33,640 bases of DNA, taken from positions 1-33,640 of IMG/VR virus record IMGVR_UViG_3300021389_000084; one strand, given 5' to 3'. Positions 9,739-17,074 of the stretch are shown here, one piece after another. The stretch comes from a virus. Made by a program: the position numbers and the translations under genes. Under the pieces are notes generated by a model. The model saw nothing but the letters and a program-made list of their open reading frames with translations, was not told where the DNA came from and ran no database searches. The first letter of the stretch is position 1; each line of letters opens with the position of its first letter.

Positions 9739-9746
9739 TATATTTG
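9739..9746 (+). promoter_or_regulatory. -7 element TATATTTG before the second tail-tube gene
   Basis: TATATTTG matches TAnnTTTG exactly. It lies in the 49-nt gap between the two tail-tube genes, 29 nt before the ATG at 9776. It would allow separate, high expression of the second tube protein. Confidence 0.5.
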
Positions 9747-9775
9747 TGTAAGATTAATAATTAAAAAATATATAA

Positions 9776-10204
9776 ATGGCTACAACAGGCGTATTTAATG
9801 GAACAGATTTACTACTTAAATTAACAGATGGATCATCAATAGCAACATCTACTACTATTGGACACTCAACATCTTGTACTCTTACACTATCAAATGATTT
9901 GCCTGAGGCAACTACAAAAGATAGCAATGGATTTCAAGAAGTTATCGCTGGTGTTAAAAGTGGTGAGATTTCTTTTGAGGGATTAATTGCTTATGATGAC
10001 AATGCAAATCCAGTTGATTTTGCTGATATTTTAATTGCTAGAACTGCTGTATCATGGGAATTTGGAACTGCTGAAACTGGCGATGCTGTGTACTCTGGAT
10101 CTGGGTTTTTAAGTTCAGTTGAAATGAGTGCTGAAATGGAATCTCCAGCAACTTATAGTGGTTCAATTACTGTAAATGGTGCAATTACTAAAACAACTAA
10201 TTAA
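9776..10204 (+). CDS. Major tail (tube) protein paralogue 2
   Basis: A 142-residue protein with the same tail-tube signature as the gene before it: LPEATTKDSNGFQEVIAGVKSGEISFEGL (near residues 40-70), then FLSSVEMSAEMESPATYSGSITVNGAI at the end. It lacks the Trp-rich acidic tail of paralogue 1. It has its own -7 box and is followed by a stable hairpin, an arrangement expected for a heavily expressed virion protein. It is likely the main tube subunit, with the other a minor or decorated variant, but this could be the reverse. Assignment to the tail-tube family is fairly secure. Confidence 0.8.
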   Translation: MATTGVFNGTDLLLKLTDGSSIATSTTIGHSTSCTLTLSNDLPEATTKDSNGFQEVIAGVKSGEISFEGLIAYDDNANPVDFADILIARTAVSWEFGTAETGDAVYSGSGFLSSVEMSAEMESPATYSGSITVNGAITKTTN

Positions 10205-10230
10205 TAGTTAGTAATTCTAATAAAAATAAA

Positions 10231-10260
10231 AGGGGTATGGATTGAGGAAACTATACCCCT
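10231..10260 (+). other. Hairpin without U-tract between tail tube and chaperone genes
   Basis: AGGGGTAT (10231-10238) pairs perfectly with ATACCCCT (10253-10260) around a 14-nt loop. The left arm context (AAAATAAAAGGGGTA) resembles the capsid terminator at 31947, but here no T-run follows. It may be a weak terminator, an RNA-processing site or a 3'-end stabiliser that lowers expression of the chaperone relative to the tube protein. Confidence 0.55.
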
Positions 10261-10274
10261 ATAAATATATAAAT

Positions 10275-10661
10275 ATGGCAAACAAAAAAAGAGGTTACTA
10301 TACCTTAAAAATAGGTGGGAAAATGCGAACTATGCATTTTTCAATGAATTTCTGGGCAAACTTTACCGAACAACTTGATGTGCCACTTGATAAAATAGGT
10401 GATGTTTTTAATGGTGGTATATCTATCAAAGGTATTATTGCACTTATATATTCTGGTTTATTAGCTAATGATCAAGAGCAAGGCAATGAGATTGATTATA
10501 ATCAATATAAGGTTGGAATGTGGTTAGAAGATTTTGATGCTGAAAAACTAAATGATATTGTTACATCAATGATGGAATCAAGAATATTAGGCAATGATTT
10601 AAACATGGGTGTTACAAGAAATATTAAAAAAACTACTAAACCTACAAAAGAGGGAAAGTAA
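10275..10661 (+). CDS. Tail assembly chaperone, short form (gpG-like)
   Basis: A 128-residue protein starting MANKKRGYYTLKIGGKMRTM; I chose ATG 10275 over a TTG at 10242 that would fall inside the hairpin. It is small, helical in its second half, and lies between the tail tube and tape measure genes, the invariant position of gpG/gpGT-type chaperones in siphoviruses. The last four codons are GAG GGA AAG TAA, containing the slippery heptamer G GGA AAG. Ribosomes that do not slip stop at TAA 10659-10661 and make this form. It would coat the tape measure during tail assembly and not remain in the virion. Role is inferred from position plus the frameshift. Confidence 0.8.
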   Translation: MANKKRGYYTLKIGGKMRTMHFSMNFWANFTEQLDVPLDKIGDVFNGGISIKGIIALIYSGLLANDQEQGNEIDYNQYKVGMWLEDFDAEKLNDIVTSMMESRILGNDLNMGVTRNIKKTTKPTKEGK

Positions 10662-10990
10662 GTTCCCAGCTGACTTGGGATAGTTTATTAGATTTTTATA
10701 TTGGTCAAGCTGGGATTACACCAGATGTTTTTTGGAAAAATACTTGGAAAGAAAATCATCTAATGGGCGAATCACACATGATAAAAAGCAATGTAGCTTG
10801 GGAGCAAACAAGATATTTAGCTGCTATGCTTTACAATGTAAATTGTAATAAAAAAGGTCAAATGATTACACCTGATAAATTATTCCCTTTGCCTCAAGAT
10901 GTTTATTTAGGTAGGGGAAAACCTAAGTCAACTAAAGAACAATTTTTAAAATTTAAAAACAAAGTAATGAAAAGTAAGCTACCAAAATAG
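10275..10990 (+). CDS. Tail assembly chaperone, -1 frameshifted long form (gpGT-like)
   Basis: Slippage by -1 at 10652-10658 joins residue 128 of the short form to a frame that is open without a stop from 10658 to TAG 10990, adding 110 residues (about 238 total). The extension begins VSSQLTWDSLLDFYIGQ and contains WEQTRYLAAMLYNVN and LFPLPQD, a pattern typical of T-domain extensions ('aWe.tR..a..l.n', 'p.d...Lp.D'). The extension would recruit tail-tube subunits to the chaperone-coated tape measure. An internal ATG at 10763 could give a separate 75-aa product, but the 35 upstream codons of open, similarly composed frame favour the fusion. Confidence 0.8.
10652..10680 (+). promoter_or_regulatory. 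Programmed -1 ribosomal frameshift signal
   Basis: The heptamer GGGAAAG (10652-10658) is read G GGA AAG in the zero frame, directly before the UAA stop; it is the same heptamer as lambda G/GT. Five nucleotides later TCCCAG (10664-10669) pairs with TTGGGA (10675-10680), a 6-bp stem with one G-U and a CTGAC loop, a plausible stimulatory hairpin. Confidence 0.85.
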
Positions 10991-11007
10991 GTGGCTTATT
11001 TTTTTTG
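10976..11007 (+). terminator. Rho-independent terminator after the tail chaperone
   Basis: AAGCTACC (10976-10983) pairs with GGTGGCTT (10990-10997), 8 bp with one G-U and loop AAAATA, followed by ATTTTTTTTG. The stem overlaps the chaperone stop codon. It separates the chaperone from the tape measure, which has its own promoter immediately after. Confidence 0.8.
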
Positions 11008-11015
11008 TATTTTTA
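11008..11015 (+). promoter_or_regulatory. -7-like element before the tape measure gene
   Basis: TATTTTTA lies 14 nt before the ATG at 11030, directly after the terminator. The 20-nt string TTTTGTATTTTTACATAAAA here recurs exactly before the portal gene (27411-27430 region), arguing for a shared promoter cassette. Confidence 0.5.
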
Positions 11016-11029
11016 CATAAAAATAATTC

Positions 11030-13456
11030 ATGGCAAAGTTAAGATTAGATTTACAGCTAACTGGGTTTAAACAAGCACAAGGTAAACTAAAACAATTTGG
11101 CAACAACATTAAAAGTGTTGGTGCTAGTATGCAAAGATTTAGTTTGCCATTAGCACTTGCTGGTGGAGCTGCAATAAAGATGGGAGCTGACTTTGACAAG
11201 TCAATGACTAAAATAAAATCTTTAGTTGGTTTAACTGGTGATCAAGTTGACAAGATGGGTAAACAAGCCAGAGAAATGGCTAAAAATACTGGCATTAGTA
11301 GTCAACAAGCTGGTGATGCCTTATTCTATATAACATCGGCTGGTTTAGAGGGTGCTGAGGCAATGAGTGTTTTAGATGCATCTTTAAAAGCTAGTGCATC
11401 TGGTTTAGGTGATGTATCGCAAGTTGCTGATTTAGCAACATCTGCAATGAATGCTTATGGATCGGATACACTTTCAGCATCAGATGCAACCGATGTTTTA
11501 ACTGCTGCTGTTAGAGAGGGTAAATTAAATAGTGAAGATCTTGCATCTTCAATGGGACAAGTATTGCCAGTAGCATCTAATATGGGTGTTAGCTTTAATG
11601 AGGTTGGTGCTGCAATGGCTGCAATGTCAAGAACTGGTACTAATGCTGCTCAAGGTGCAACACAATTAAATAGTATTTTATCTGGTTTATTAAAACCTAC
11701 TAAACAAGCAGAGGAAGCTCTTGAAAAAATGGGATTGTCTAGTGGTGGTTTAAAACAACAAATAAAAGATGAGGGATTGCTAAGTGTTTTAGACACTTTA
11801 AAAACAAACTTTGATAAAAATAGTGATGCTGCTGCTCAAGTGTTTCCAAACATTAGAGCATTAAGAGGGGTTTTAGATTTAACTGGTGCTAGTGCTGCAA
11901 CAACAAGAGAAATATTTGATGAATTAAATGCATCTCAAGGTGCAACAAAAAAAGCATTTGATGAGACATCACAAAGTGCTAGTTTCAAATTAAAAAAGGC
12001 ACTAAATGGTGCTAAAGAATCTTTTGCTGAGATGGGATCTGTTTTACTTACAGCATTACTACCAGCAATCCAAAAAATTACTGGTGTTATATCTAATTTA
12101 TTTAAATCATTTACAAATTTAGATGCATCAACACAAAACATAATACTAGGTGTTGGAGCTTTAGTTATTGCATTGCCAACATTACTTAGTTTATTTGGAA
12201 CTTTAGTAAGTGTTGTTGGTACTTTAATTTCTCCAATAGGTGCTATTGCTGCTGCTTTAGCTGGTATTGCATATATAATTGCTACTAACTGGGCAGAGGT
12301 TGCACCAGTTTTAGTTGGTTTATACAATAGGTTTGTTGACTTATATAATTCAACAACATTACTTAGAGTTGTTATTGGTGGTTTGAAATCTGTATTTAGT
12401 AGTGTATTTATCTTTGCCAAATCACAAATAGATTTATTGACAAATGCATTTTCTACTATGTGGAAACTTATTAAGGAGTTTTCTGAAAAGGGAATGGATG
12501 GTAGTTTTAAACAAATTTTAAAAGATGGTTTTGCTGAGGGCGAAAGAATAAGTGAAGAAGCTGGAACAGAAATAGCCGATACATTTGCTAAAGATTATAA
12601 AGAGGCATTAGATAGTCAGCTTAGTTATGCAACAGTTGATAGTTTAAATACAGCACTTAGTGATGGTGCTACATTTATAAAAGGTAAATTACAAAATGTT
12701 TTAAGTGGTATGGGTATCTCAGCACCTGGTGGTGATGGTGGCGATACTAAAGAACCCCCAAAAAAACTAGGTGGTTTAGGTGTTGACATGAGTATGGTTA
12801 AAGATCCTGCGACTTTATTAGCAGAGGGTATGGCAGCTAACAAACCAGCTTTAGATGCTGGTTTAAATGCTATTGGAGCAACACTTACAGCAAACTTACT
12901 TTTACAACAAGAAAAAATGGCAAAGTTTAAAGAAATTGGATTACAAATGGGTGATTCTATTAAAGGCACTTTTGCTAGTATGGGACAAAGTATAGCACAA
13001 GGTTTAGGAGCTGGAGAAAGTGCTTTAGGTACTTTTGCTGGTGTTCTTATAGAAACTGCAATGACTGCAATTGGTGCATCACTTGCCACAACAATGGGTT
13101 TTGGTGCTGAATCTGCTGGTGCAACTGCTAAGTCATTCGGACCACTAGCTGCTTTTGTTTTACCAGCTTTACTTGCTGGTGCTGCTGTTGCTGTTAAAGG
13201 TGCTTTTGGTAAAATTAAAAAACCTAAAGAATTTGCAAAGGGTGGTATTGTAAGCACACCGACAATGGGTGTCTTCGGAGAATATCCAGGAGCTAGAGCT
13301 AACCCTGAGGTAGTAGCTCCTTTAGATAAACTTAAAAGCATGATAGGCGACAGAGGTTCATCGCAAGTACAAGTTGGTGGCTCATTTACTGTTAAAGGAC
13401 AAGATTTAGTTGTAGCATTACAAAGGGCAAATAAAAACAGAGATAGGATATTATAA
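11030..13456 (+). CDS. Tail tape measure protein
   Basis: An 808-residue TP901-family tape measure. After an N-terminal ...LGFKQAQGKLKQFGNNIKSV-like helical start, residues ~50-300 carry the conserved core: FDKSMTKIKSLVGLTGDQV, ALFYITSAGLEGAEAM, LATSAMNAYG, LTAAVREGKLNSEDLASSMG and NIRALRGVLDLTG. Hydrophobic segments between about residues 340 and 440 (for example ILGVGALVIALPTLLSLFG) may insert into the host membrane during DNA ejection. A second Ala/Gly-rich hydrophobic stretch lies near residues 660-730, followed by the common C-terminal motif GGIVSTPTMGVFGE.PGARANPE. Using the usual rule of about 1.5 Å per residue, the tail would be roughly 120 nm long. No lysozyme or peptidase domain was seen. 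The stop overlaps the next start by one base. Confidence 0.9.
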   Translation: MAKLRLDLQLTGFKQAQGKLKQFGNNIKSVGASMQRFSLPLALAGGAAIKMGADFDKSMTKIKSLVGLTGDQVDKMGKQAREMAKNTGISSQQAGDALFYITSAGLEGAEAMSVLDASLKASASGLGDVSQVADLATSAMNAYGSDTLSASDATDVLTAAVREGKLNSEDLASSMGQVLPVASNMGVSFNEVGAAMAAMSRTGTNAAQGATQLNSILSGLLKPTKQAEEALEKMGLSSGGLKQQIKDEGLLSVLDTLKTNFDKNSDAAAQVFPNIRALRGVLDLTGASAATTREIFDELNASQGATKKAFDETSQSASFKLKKALNGAKESFAEMGSVLLTALLPAIQKITGVISNLFKSFTNLDASTQNIILGVGALVIALPTLLSLFGTLVSVVGTLISPIGAIAAALAGIAYIIATNWAEVAPVLVGLYNRFVDLYNSTTLLRVVIGGLKSVFSSVFIFAKSQIDLLTNAFSTMWKLIKEFSEKGMDGSFKQILKDGFAEGERISEEAGTEIADTFAKDYKEALDSQLSYATVDSLNTALSDGATFIKGKLQNVLSGMGISAPGGDGGDTKEPPKKLGGLGVDMSMVKDPATLLAEGMAANKPALDAGLNAIGATLTANLLLQQEKMAKFKEIGLQMGDSIKGTFASMGQSIAQGLGAGESALGTFAGVLIETAMTAIGASLATTMGFGAESAGATAKSFGPLAAFVLPALLAGAAVAVKGAFGKIKKPKEFAKGGIVSTPTMGVFGEYPGARANPEVVAPLDKLKSMIGDRGSSQVQVGGSFTVKGQDLVVALQRANKNRDRIL

Positions 13457-15462
13457 TGGCATATGGTGTTAAATACAGATTAGAATTTTCTGATGATTTA
13501 GAAAATGGTAAAAAAATTGAAATTTGGAAAGATGGATATACTGGAACTGTATATGATTTAGTAGGTGCTGCTGAGCCATGTATTATAACTTGGCAAGGAG
13601 ATGATAATTTTTATGAGCCAATAAGAGGATCAGAATGTAAAATAAATTTATTTGAAACTGATGACACTAATTATGATGATTTTTATGAATCAGATGAGAG
13701 AGAATATCAAGTTAAAGTTTTTTATAAAGATACTAGCAACAATTATCAATTATTTTGGATAGGTTGGTTAGTAACCGATTCATTTAGAGAAGCAGTCACT
13801 ACTAAACCATTCCCCATTACTTTAACAGCTTTAGATGGCTTAGGAACATTAAGTGGTTTTGATATGCCATTAGATACATCTAGTTCATCTATACAAACTG
13901 GTAGATGGTGGATATATAATTGTTTAAACAATATTGGTTTAGAATTAGATATTTATATAAGCCAAGATATTTTTATAAGAAATCCAAGCTCAACATTATA
14001 TACAATTTATGATATAATGAATATAACACCATATAATTTACAAAAAGAAAAATTAGATATAAATAATGCAAAACATATTTTAGAGCAAATACTTAAAATA
14101 ACAAATGCAAGGATATTTCAATCATTTGGTAAGTGGTATATAATTAATAATTCAAGTTATAGTGGTCAAGCTGTAAAAGATGCAAGTGCAACAACAGCAC
14201 AAGGTGGTACTGTGCCAACTGGAATCAGAGCATCAGAAGCATCTAGTTTGGTTACAAATGGAACTGAGCTGCCTAAATTTGTTGTATATAATTATAATGG
14301 TGTATATCAATCAACATCAAATATCGATGTATTGTATAAGCTCCCAACTAATTTAACACCTTTAGATAATAGCTTGACTAAAGAATATTTGCGACCATTA
14401 AAAAGGTTTAATATAACACATCAAGTATCTCAATATTTAAAAACAAATTTTACTGTTTTACAAAATAGTGGTTTTGAAAATGGTTTAGCTAATTGGTCAA
14501 CCTATACATCTACAAGCACAACATCACCTGGTGCTTTGTCAAGTGAATTTTCTAAACAAGGAAATAATAGTTTTAAAAATGATCAAACACAAACAAGTAC
14601 AAACACTAGAAAAACATTATCATATAGTCAAGGTTATGGAGCAACTAATAATCCAAATAGAGGTCATACTTTAAAAATTAATACATATTTTGAAAGCACA
14701 TCATCATATTCATCAACAACTGAATTTAGTTTTAGGTGGCAAGTTAGAATTGAAGATGAATCACCTATACCCCCAACTGATCCAACATATTATTGGAATA
14801 ATAGTTCTGAAAGCTGGACAACTACTGCAACTATAAATACTCAAGTTGCTGATCATGCAGATGCTTGGGAAGAATTTAGTTTTGATCTAGGCAGTTTTCC
14901 TTATACTGGTACATTATATATTGACTTGTATGAACCAAGAACATCTGTTAGTGGTCATTTAGAAGCTATATATTATGATAATATTACTATGAATATGGAT
15001 ATAAAAGATGGTGATAAAAGAACTCCACTTTTTGCTGAAATTGATGGTTTCCAATATTCAAGAATTAAATCATCAAGTGGTGATACTGGTGTTTTAGAAT
15101 TGACTGATTTACAATTATCTAGTAATGATTATAGAAATACAAACATATTTCAAGCTATACGACCAAGAGATGATAATGCAAATTTTGTAAAATCACTTGA
15201 ACAAATTATTAGCCAACAAGTTATAAATGATTATAGAACTAACTCTATAAGATATGAGGGTAAGTTATATAATTTAGAAAATAAACCTATGGGTTTACAT
15301 AATAAAATATGGATTGATTTTGGTGCTACTGTTTTAAGAGAAGATGTTAGTTGCATATTAGATTCAATGACTTATAATGTAAAACGAAACACATATGAAG
15401 TTATAATGCACATACCAAATCAAGATGATGATCAAGCTAGTACATTCAAAGTAAAATTTTAA
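13456..15462 (+). CDS. Tail-tip/baseplate protein with central carbohydrate-binding-like insert (668 aa)
   Basis: Directly follows the tape measure (TAATGG overlap), the usual place of distal-tail and tail-associated proteins. Residues ~1-210 are beta-rich and include YRLEFSDD, KIEIWKDGYTG and a WQGDDNFYEPIRGSE segment, resembling baseplate hub-type proteins of Bacteroidetes phages. Residues ~337-511 look like a jelly-roll carbohydrate-binding module: it begins NSGFENGLANWSTY, has Trp- and Tyr-rich strands and ends IYYDNITMNMD, the typical start and end of CBM4/9-like folds. After it the protein returns to a beta-rich domain ending in NRYEVIMHIP-like strands. It is likely a virion hub carrying a glycan-binding insert. 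I do not recognise an exact family, so confidence in the domain calls is moderate. Confidence 0.7.
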   Translation: MAYGVKYRLEFSDDLENGKKIEIWKDGYTGTVYDLVGAAEPCIITWQGDDNFYEPIRGSECKINLFETDDTNYDDFYESDEREYQVKVFYKDTSNNYQLFWIGWLVTDSFREAVTTKPFPITLTALDGLGTLSGFDMPLDTSSSSIQTGRWWIYNCLNNIGLELDIYISQDIFIRNPSSTLYTIYDIMNITPYNLQKEKLDINNAKHILEQILKITNARIFQSFGKWYIINNSSYSGQAVKDASATTAQGGTVPTGIRASEASSLVTNGTELPKFVVYNYNGVYQSTSNIDVLYKLPTNLTPLDNSLTKEYLRPLKRFNITHQVSQYLKTNFTVLQNSGFENGLANWSTYTSTSTTSPGALSSEFSKQGNNSFKNDQTQTSTNTRKTLSYSQGYGATNNPNRGHTLKINTYFESTSSYSSTTEFSFRWQVRIEDESPIPPTDPTYYWNNSSESWTTTATINTQVADHADAWEEFSFDLGSFPYTGTLYIDLYEPRTSVSGHLEAIYYDNITMNMDIKDGDKRTPLFAEIDGFQYSRIKSSSGDTGVLELTDLQLSSNDYRNTNIFQAIRPRDDNANFVKSLEQIISQQVINDYRTNSIRYEGKLYNLENKPMGLHNKIWIDFGATVLREDVSCILDSMTYNVKRNTYEVIMHIPNQDDDQASTFKVKF

Positions 15463-15488
15463 ACTTTTTTCTTTTCCTTGTTTGCTGC

Positions 15489-15528
15489 GAAACCCCTTTA
15501 GTGCCTAACACTTTAGGGGTTTCATTTT
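15489..15528 (+). terminator. Terminator ending the tail operon
   Basis: GAAACCCCTTTAGTG (15489-15503) and CACTTTAGGGGTTTC (15509-15523) form a long stem with a 2-bp T/T internal mismatch and loop CCTAA, followed by ATTTTG. It closes the structural tail unit before the early-type genes. Confidence 0.8.
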
Positions 15529-15570
15529 GTAAATAAATTAAAATAATTCTTTTTTTTAAAAATATTTTTT

Positions 15571-15578
15571 TATTTTTG
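15571..15578 (+). promoter_or_regulatory. -7 element TATTTTTG before the HTH gene
   Basis: Exact TAnnTTTG match 15 nt before ATG 15594, after the tail terminator. This is likely the start of the early transcript. No good -33 TTG was found in the poly-T stretch upstream. Confidence 0.6.
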
Positions 15579-15593
15579 TATAAAAATTTATAT

Positions 15594-15779
15594 ATGATAT
15601 TTGAAATTCATTTTAGGAATGAGCTTAAACGACTAGGTTTAAAGCGATACCAAATCTGTACAATTTTAGGTTGTACAATGCCAACATTGAAAAGCAAGAT
15701 AGAGAATCCAGGTCGGCTTACTGTTGATGACATTACTAAACTAAAAAATTCTGGATTTGATGTAAATCGTTTAATTTAA
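15594..15779 (+). CDS. Small helix-turn-helix DNA-binding protein (61 aa)
   Basis: Starts MIFEIHFRNELKRLGLKR; the ATG at 15594 is preferred over a TTG at 15576 because the TTG lies inside the promoter -7 box. Residues ~17-50 read as an XRE/Cro-like HTH: KRYQICTILGCTMPTLKSKI, with the 'Y-I-LG-T--TL---' spacing, then LTVDDITKLKNSGFDV. At 61 residues it is Cro-sized. As first gene after the tail terminator and first of the replication operon it probably regulates early transcription. No CI-type repressor or divergent promoter is present, so a lysogeny switch is not supported. Confidence 0.7.
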   Translation: MIFEIHFRNELKRLGLKRYQICTILGCTMPTLKSKIENPGRLTVDDITKLKNSGFDVNRLI

Positions 15780-15791
15780 TACTTTTAATTT

Positions 15792-16280
15792 ATGAAATCA
15801 GTAAACATTAAGGGAAAAGAATATATTACAGTCAACGAAAGATTAATATTCTTTAGATCCCAGCCACAATATAAAGGGTGGCGAATATCTGAGGAAGTTG
15901 TTTCCTTAGATGACAAAGAGGGGTTATTTAAAGTAACCATAATAAATCCAGATGGATTTGAAATGGCAGTTGCTCATGCTCAAGAATATAGAGATTCAAG
16001 CTATATTAATAAAACATCATTTGTTGAAAATGGTTTTACTAGTGCTTTAGGTAGGGCATTAGGTTACTTGGGTATTGGTATTGATACTGCTATTGCATCA
16101 GCTGATGAGGTTCAAACAGCTGTAAACAATCAACCAAAAGATGACAGATCCTGGTTGAATGAAACTCAATTAATTGCAACACTTAAAGGCACAAAAGAAC
16201 AAGCTGAAAAGGTGGTTGCTAATTATAAGATGAAAAAAGAATATAGAACCAAAATAAATAATCAATTTAATTTAAAATAA
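15792..16280 (+). CDS. Putative ssDNA-annealing recombination protein (Rad52/ERF-like), 162 aa
   Basis: The N-terminal half reads ERLIFFRSQPQYKGWRISEEVVSL and later AVAHAQEYRDSSYINKTSFVENGFTSALGRALGYLGIGID, a motif common in short phage recombination proteins whose 'T-A-GRAL--LGIG' stretch resembles the 'dA-KRA---LGIG' motif of Rad52/ERF annealing proteins. The C-terminal third is charged and helical. It is followed by an SSB-like gene and, three genes on, a RecE-like exonuclease: together a complete annealing-type recombination module. Family membership is inferred from motif and neighbours; the alternative is an uncharacterised replication accessory protein. Confidence 0.6.
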   Translation: MKSVNIKGKEYITVNERLIFFRSQPQYKGWRISEEVVSLDDKEGLFKVTIINPDGFEMAVAHAQEYRDSSYINKTSFVENGFTSALGRALGYLGIGIDTAIASADEVQTAVNNQPKDDRSWLNETQLIATLKGTKEQAEKVVANYKMKKEYRTKINNQFNLK

Positions 16281-16284
16281 TAAT

Positions 16285-16548
16285 ATGGAAGCAAATGAAA
16301 AAATTTTTACAGAGGGTTTAATTGTCAAAAGAAATGACAATGCACCTGATTTTGTAATTGGTAACCTTAGTGTAAAGGTTGATGAGTTCAAACCTTTTTT
16401 AGACAAACACACTAAAAATGGTTGGGTTAATATAGATTTAAAAAGATCTCAATCTGGTAAATACTATGGTGAGATAAATACTTGGCAACCTAAACAAGAA
16501 ACAAAAGCTAGTGAACCCAGTCAAGCTAGTAATGATTTGCCATTCTAA
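16285..16548 (+). CDS. SSB-like protein (87 aa) with DLPF C-terminal tip
   Basis: A compact beta-rich N-terminal part (FTEGLIVKRNDNAPDFVIGN then GWVNIDLKRSQSGKYYGEIN) could form a small OB-type fold. It is followed by a flexible Q/E/S-rich linker and the terminal tip ASNDLPF. Bacterial SSB proteins end in a similar acidic D-D-L/I-P-F tip that recruits replication and repair proteins. It is 4 nt after the putative annealing protein, as is common in phage recombination modules. It is shorter than cellular SSB (about 170 aa). The tip is the strongest evidence; the OB fold is inference. Confidence 0.6.
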   Translation: MEANEKIFTEGLIVKRNDNAPDFVIGNLSVKVDEFKPFLDKHTKNGWVNIDLKRSQSGKYYGEINTWQPKQETKASEPSQASNDLPF

Positions 16549-16559
16549 ATTTAATTATT

Positions 16560-16739
16560 GTGGCATTTAAAAGTAATACACAACCCATTGAGGGTGAAAC
16601 ATTTGATCATTTTAGAACTAAATCTAAACAGATCAATAGTGCAATACATCTTTTAGTCAAGTACAATTATAAAGTCATTGACTTAGAAAATAATTGGATT
16701 GGAAAAGACAATATTGAGAAACTAGATATTCCTTTATAA
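16560..16739 (+). CDS. Small hypothetical protein (59 aa), GTG start
   Basis: Open from GTG 16560 (preceded by ATT) to TAA 16737-16739. The sequence begins MAFKSNTQPIEGETFDHFRT and contains helices ending in LENNWIGKDNIEKLDIPL. No domain is recognised. It sits 11 nt after the SSB-like gene and before a terminator, so it is probably the last gene of the first early transcript. The GTG start is inferred because no ATG lies near the beginning of the frame. Confidence 0.5.
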   Translation: MAFKSNTQPIEGETFDHFRTKSKQINSAIHLLVKYNYKVIDLENNWIGKDNIEKLDIPL

Positions 16740-16766
16740 TACTGGCAAACAAAGGGAATTTGAAAG

Positions 16767-16795
16767 GGCAAGATTAATTTCTTGCCTTTTTTTTT
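16767..16795 (+). terminator. Terminator after the SSB/59-aa genes
   Basis: GGCAAGA (16767-16773) pairs with TCTTGCC (16780-16786) around TTAATT, followed by nine T. The interval 16740-16858 otherwise contains only A/T-rich sequence and the next -7-like box. Confidence 0.85.
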
Positions 16796-16839
16796 ATAAT
16801 TAATTTGAATTATTAAAAATATTTTTTTAAATTTAAAAC

Positions 16840-16847
16840 TAATTTTA
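16840..16847 (+). promoter_or_regulatory. Weak -7-like element before the 71-aa gene
   Basis: TAATTTTA (last G replaced by A) lies 11 nt before ATG 16859. Very A/T-rich surroundings make chance likely, but it follows a strong terminator, so a promoter is needed somewhere here. Confidence 0.35.
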
Positions 16848-16858
16848 AAATTTATGAT

Positions 16859-17074
16859 ATGAAAGTTAATAAAGTTTACAAAGTTTATCGACCAATGAGA
16901 GTTTGGTTTAGGGATATGTCAAAATTATTTAATGATATTTTTAATCCAGGTCAATCAACAAATTGGTATATAATAGTACCAGAAAAAGTAGAAACTAAAA
17001 AAGAAAAAAAGAAAATTATTGCTAACATTAAAAAAACAGCAGAACAAAGAATAAAAGTTTATGAAAGTAATTAA
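16859..17074 (+). CDS. Small basic hypothetical protein (71 aa)
   Basis: MKVNKVYKVYRPMRVWFRDM at the N-terminus, then a lysine-rich helix (VETKKEKKKIIANIKKTAEQ). Strong positive charge suggests DNA or RNA contact, but no family is recognised. An ATG at 16854 is followed at once by a stop, so 16859 is the start. Its 3' end overlaps the exonuclease gene by 14 nt, implying coupled translation. Confidence 0.6.
   Translation: MKVNKVYKVYRPMRVWFRDMSKLFNDIFNPGQSTNWYIIVPEKVETKKEKKKIIANIKKTAEQRIKVYESN

Noticed and set aside
10626-10633. A7-C run upstream in the tail chaperone as an alternative slippery site
   Set aside because: In the zero frame the phase is wrong for a -1 tandem slip, whereas GGGAAAG at 10652 is in exact phase and has a hairpin.
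12625-13341. A 238-residue open frame on the minus strand opposite the tape measure, and others opposite the fibre and tail genes
   Set aside because: Their translations are low-complexity shadows of the strongly conserved + strand genes and have no promoters, domains or neighbours.
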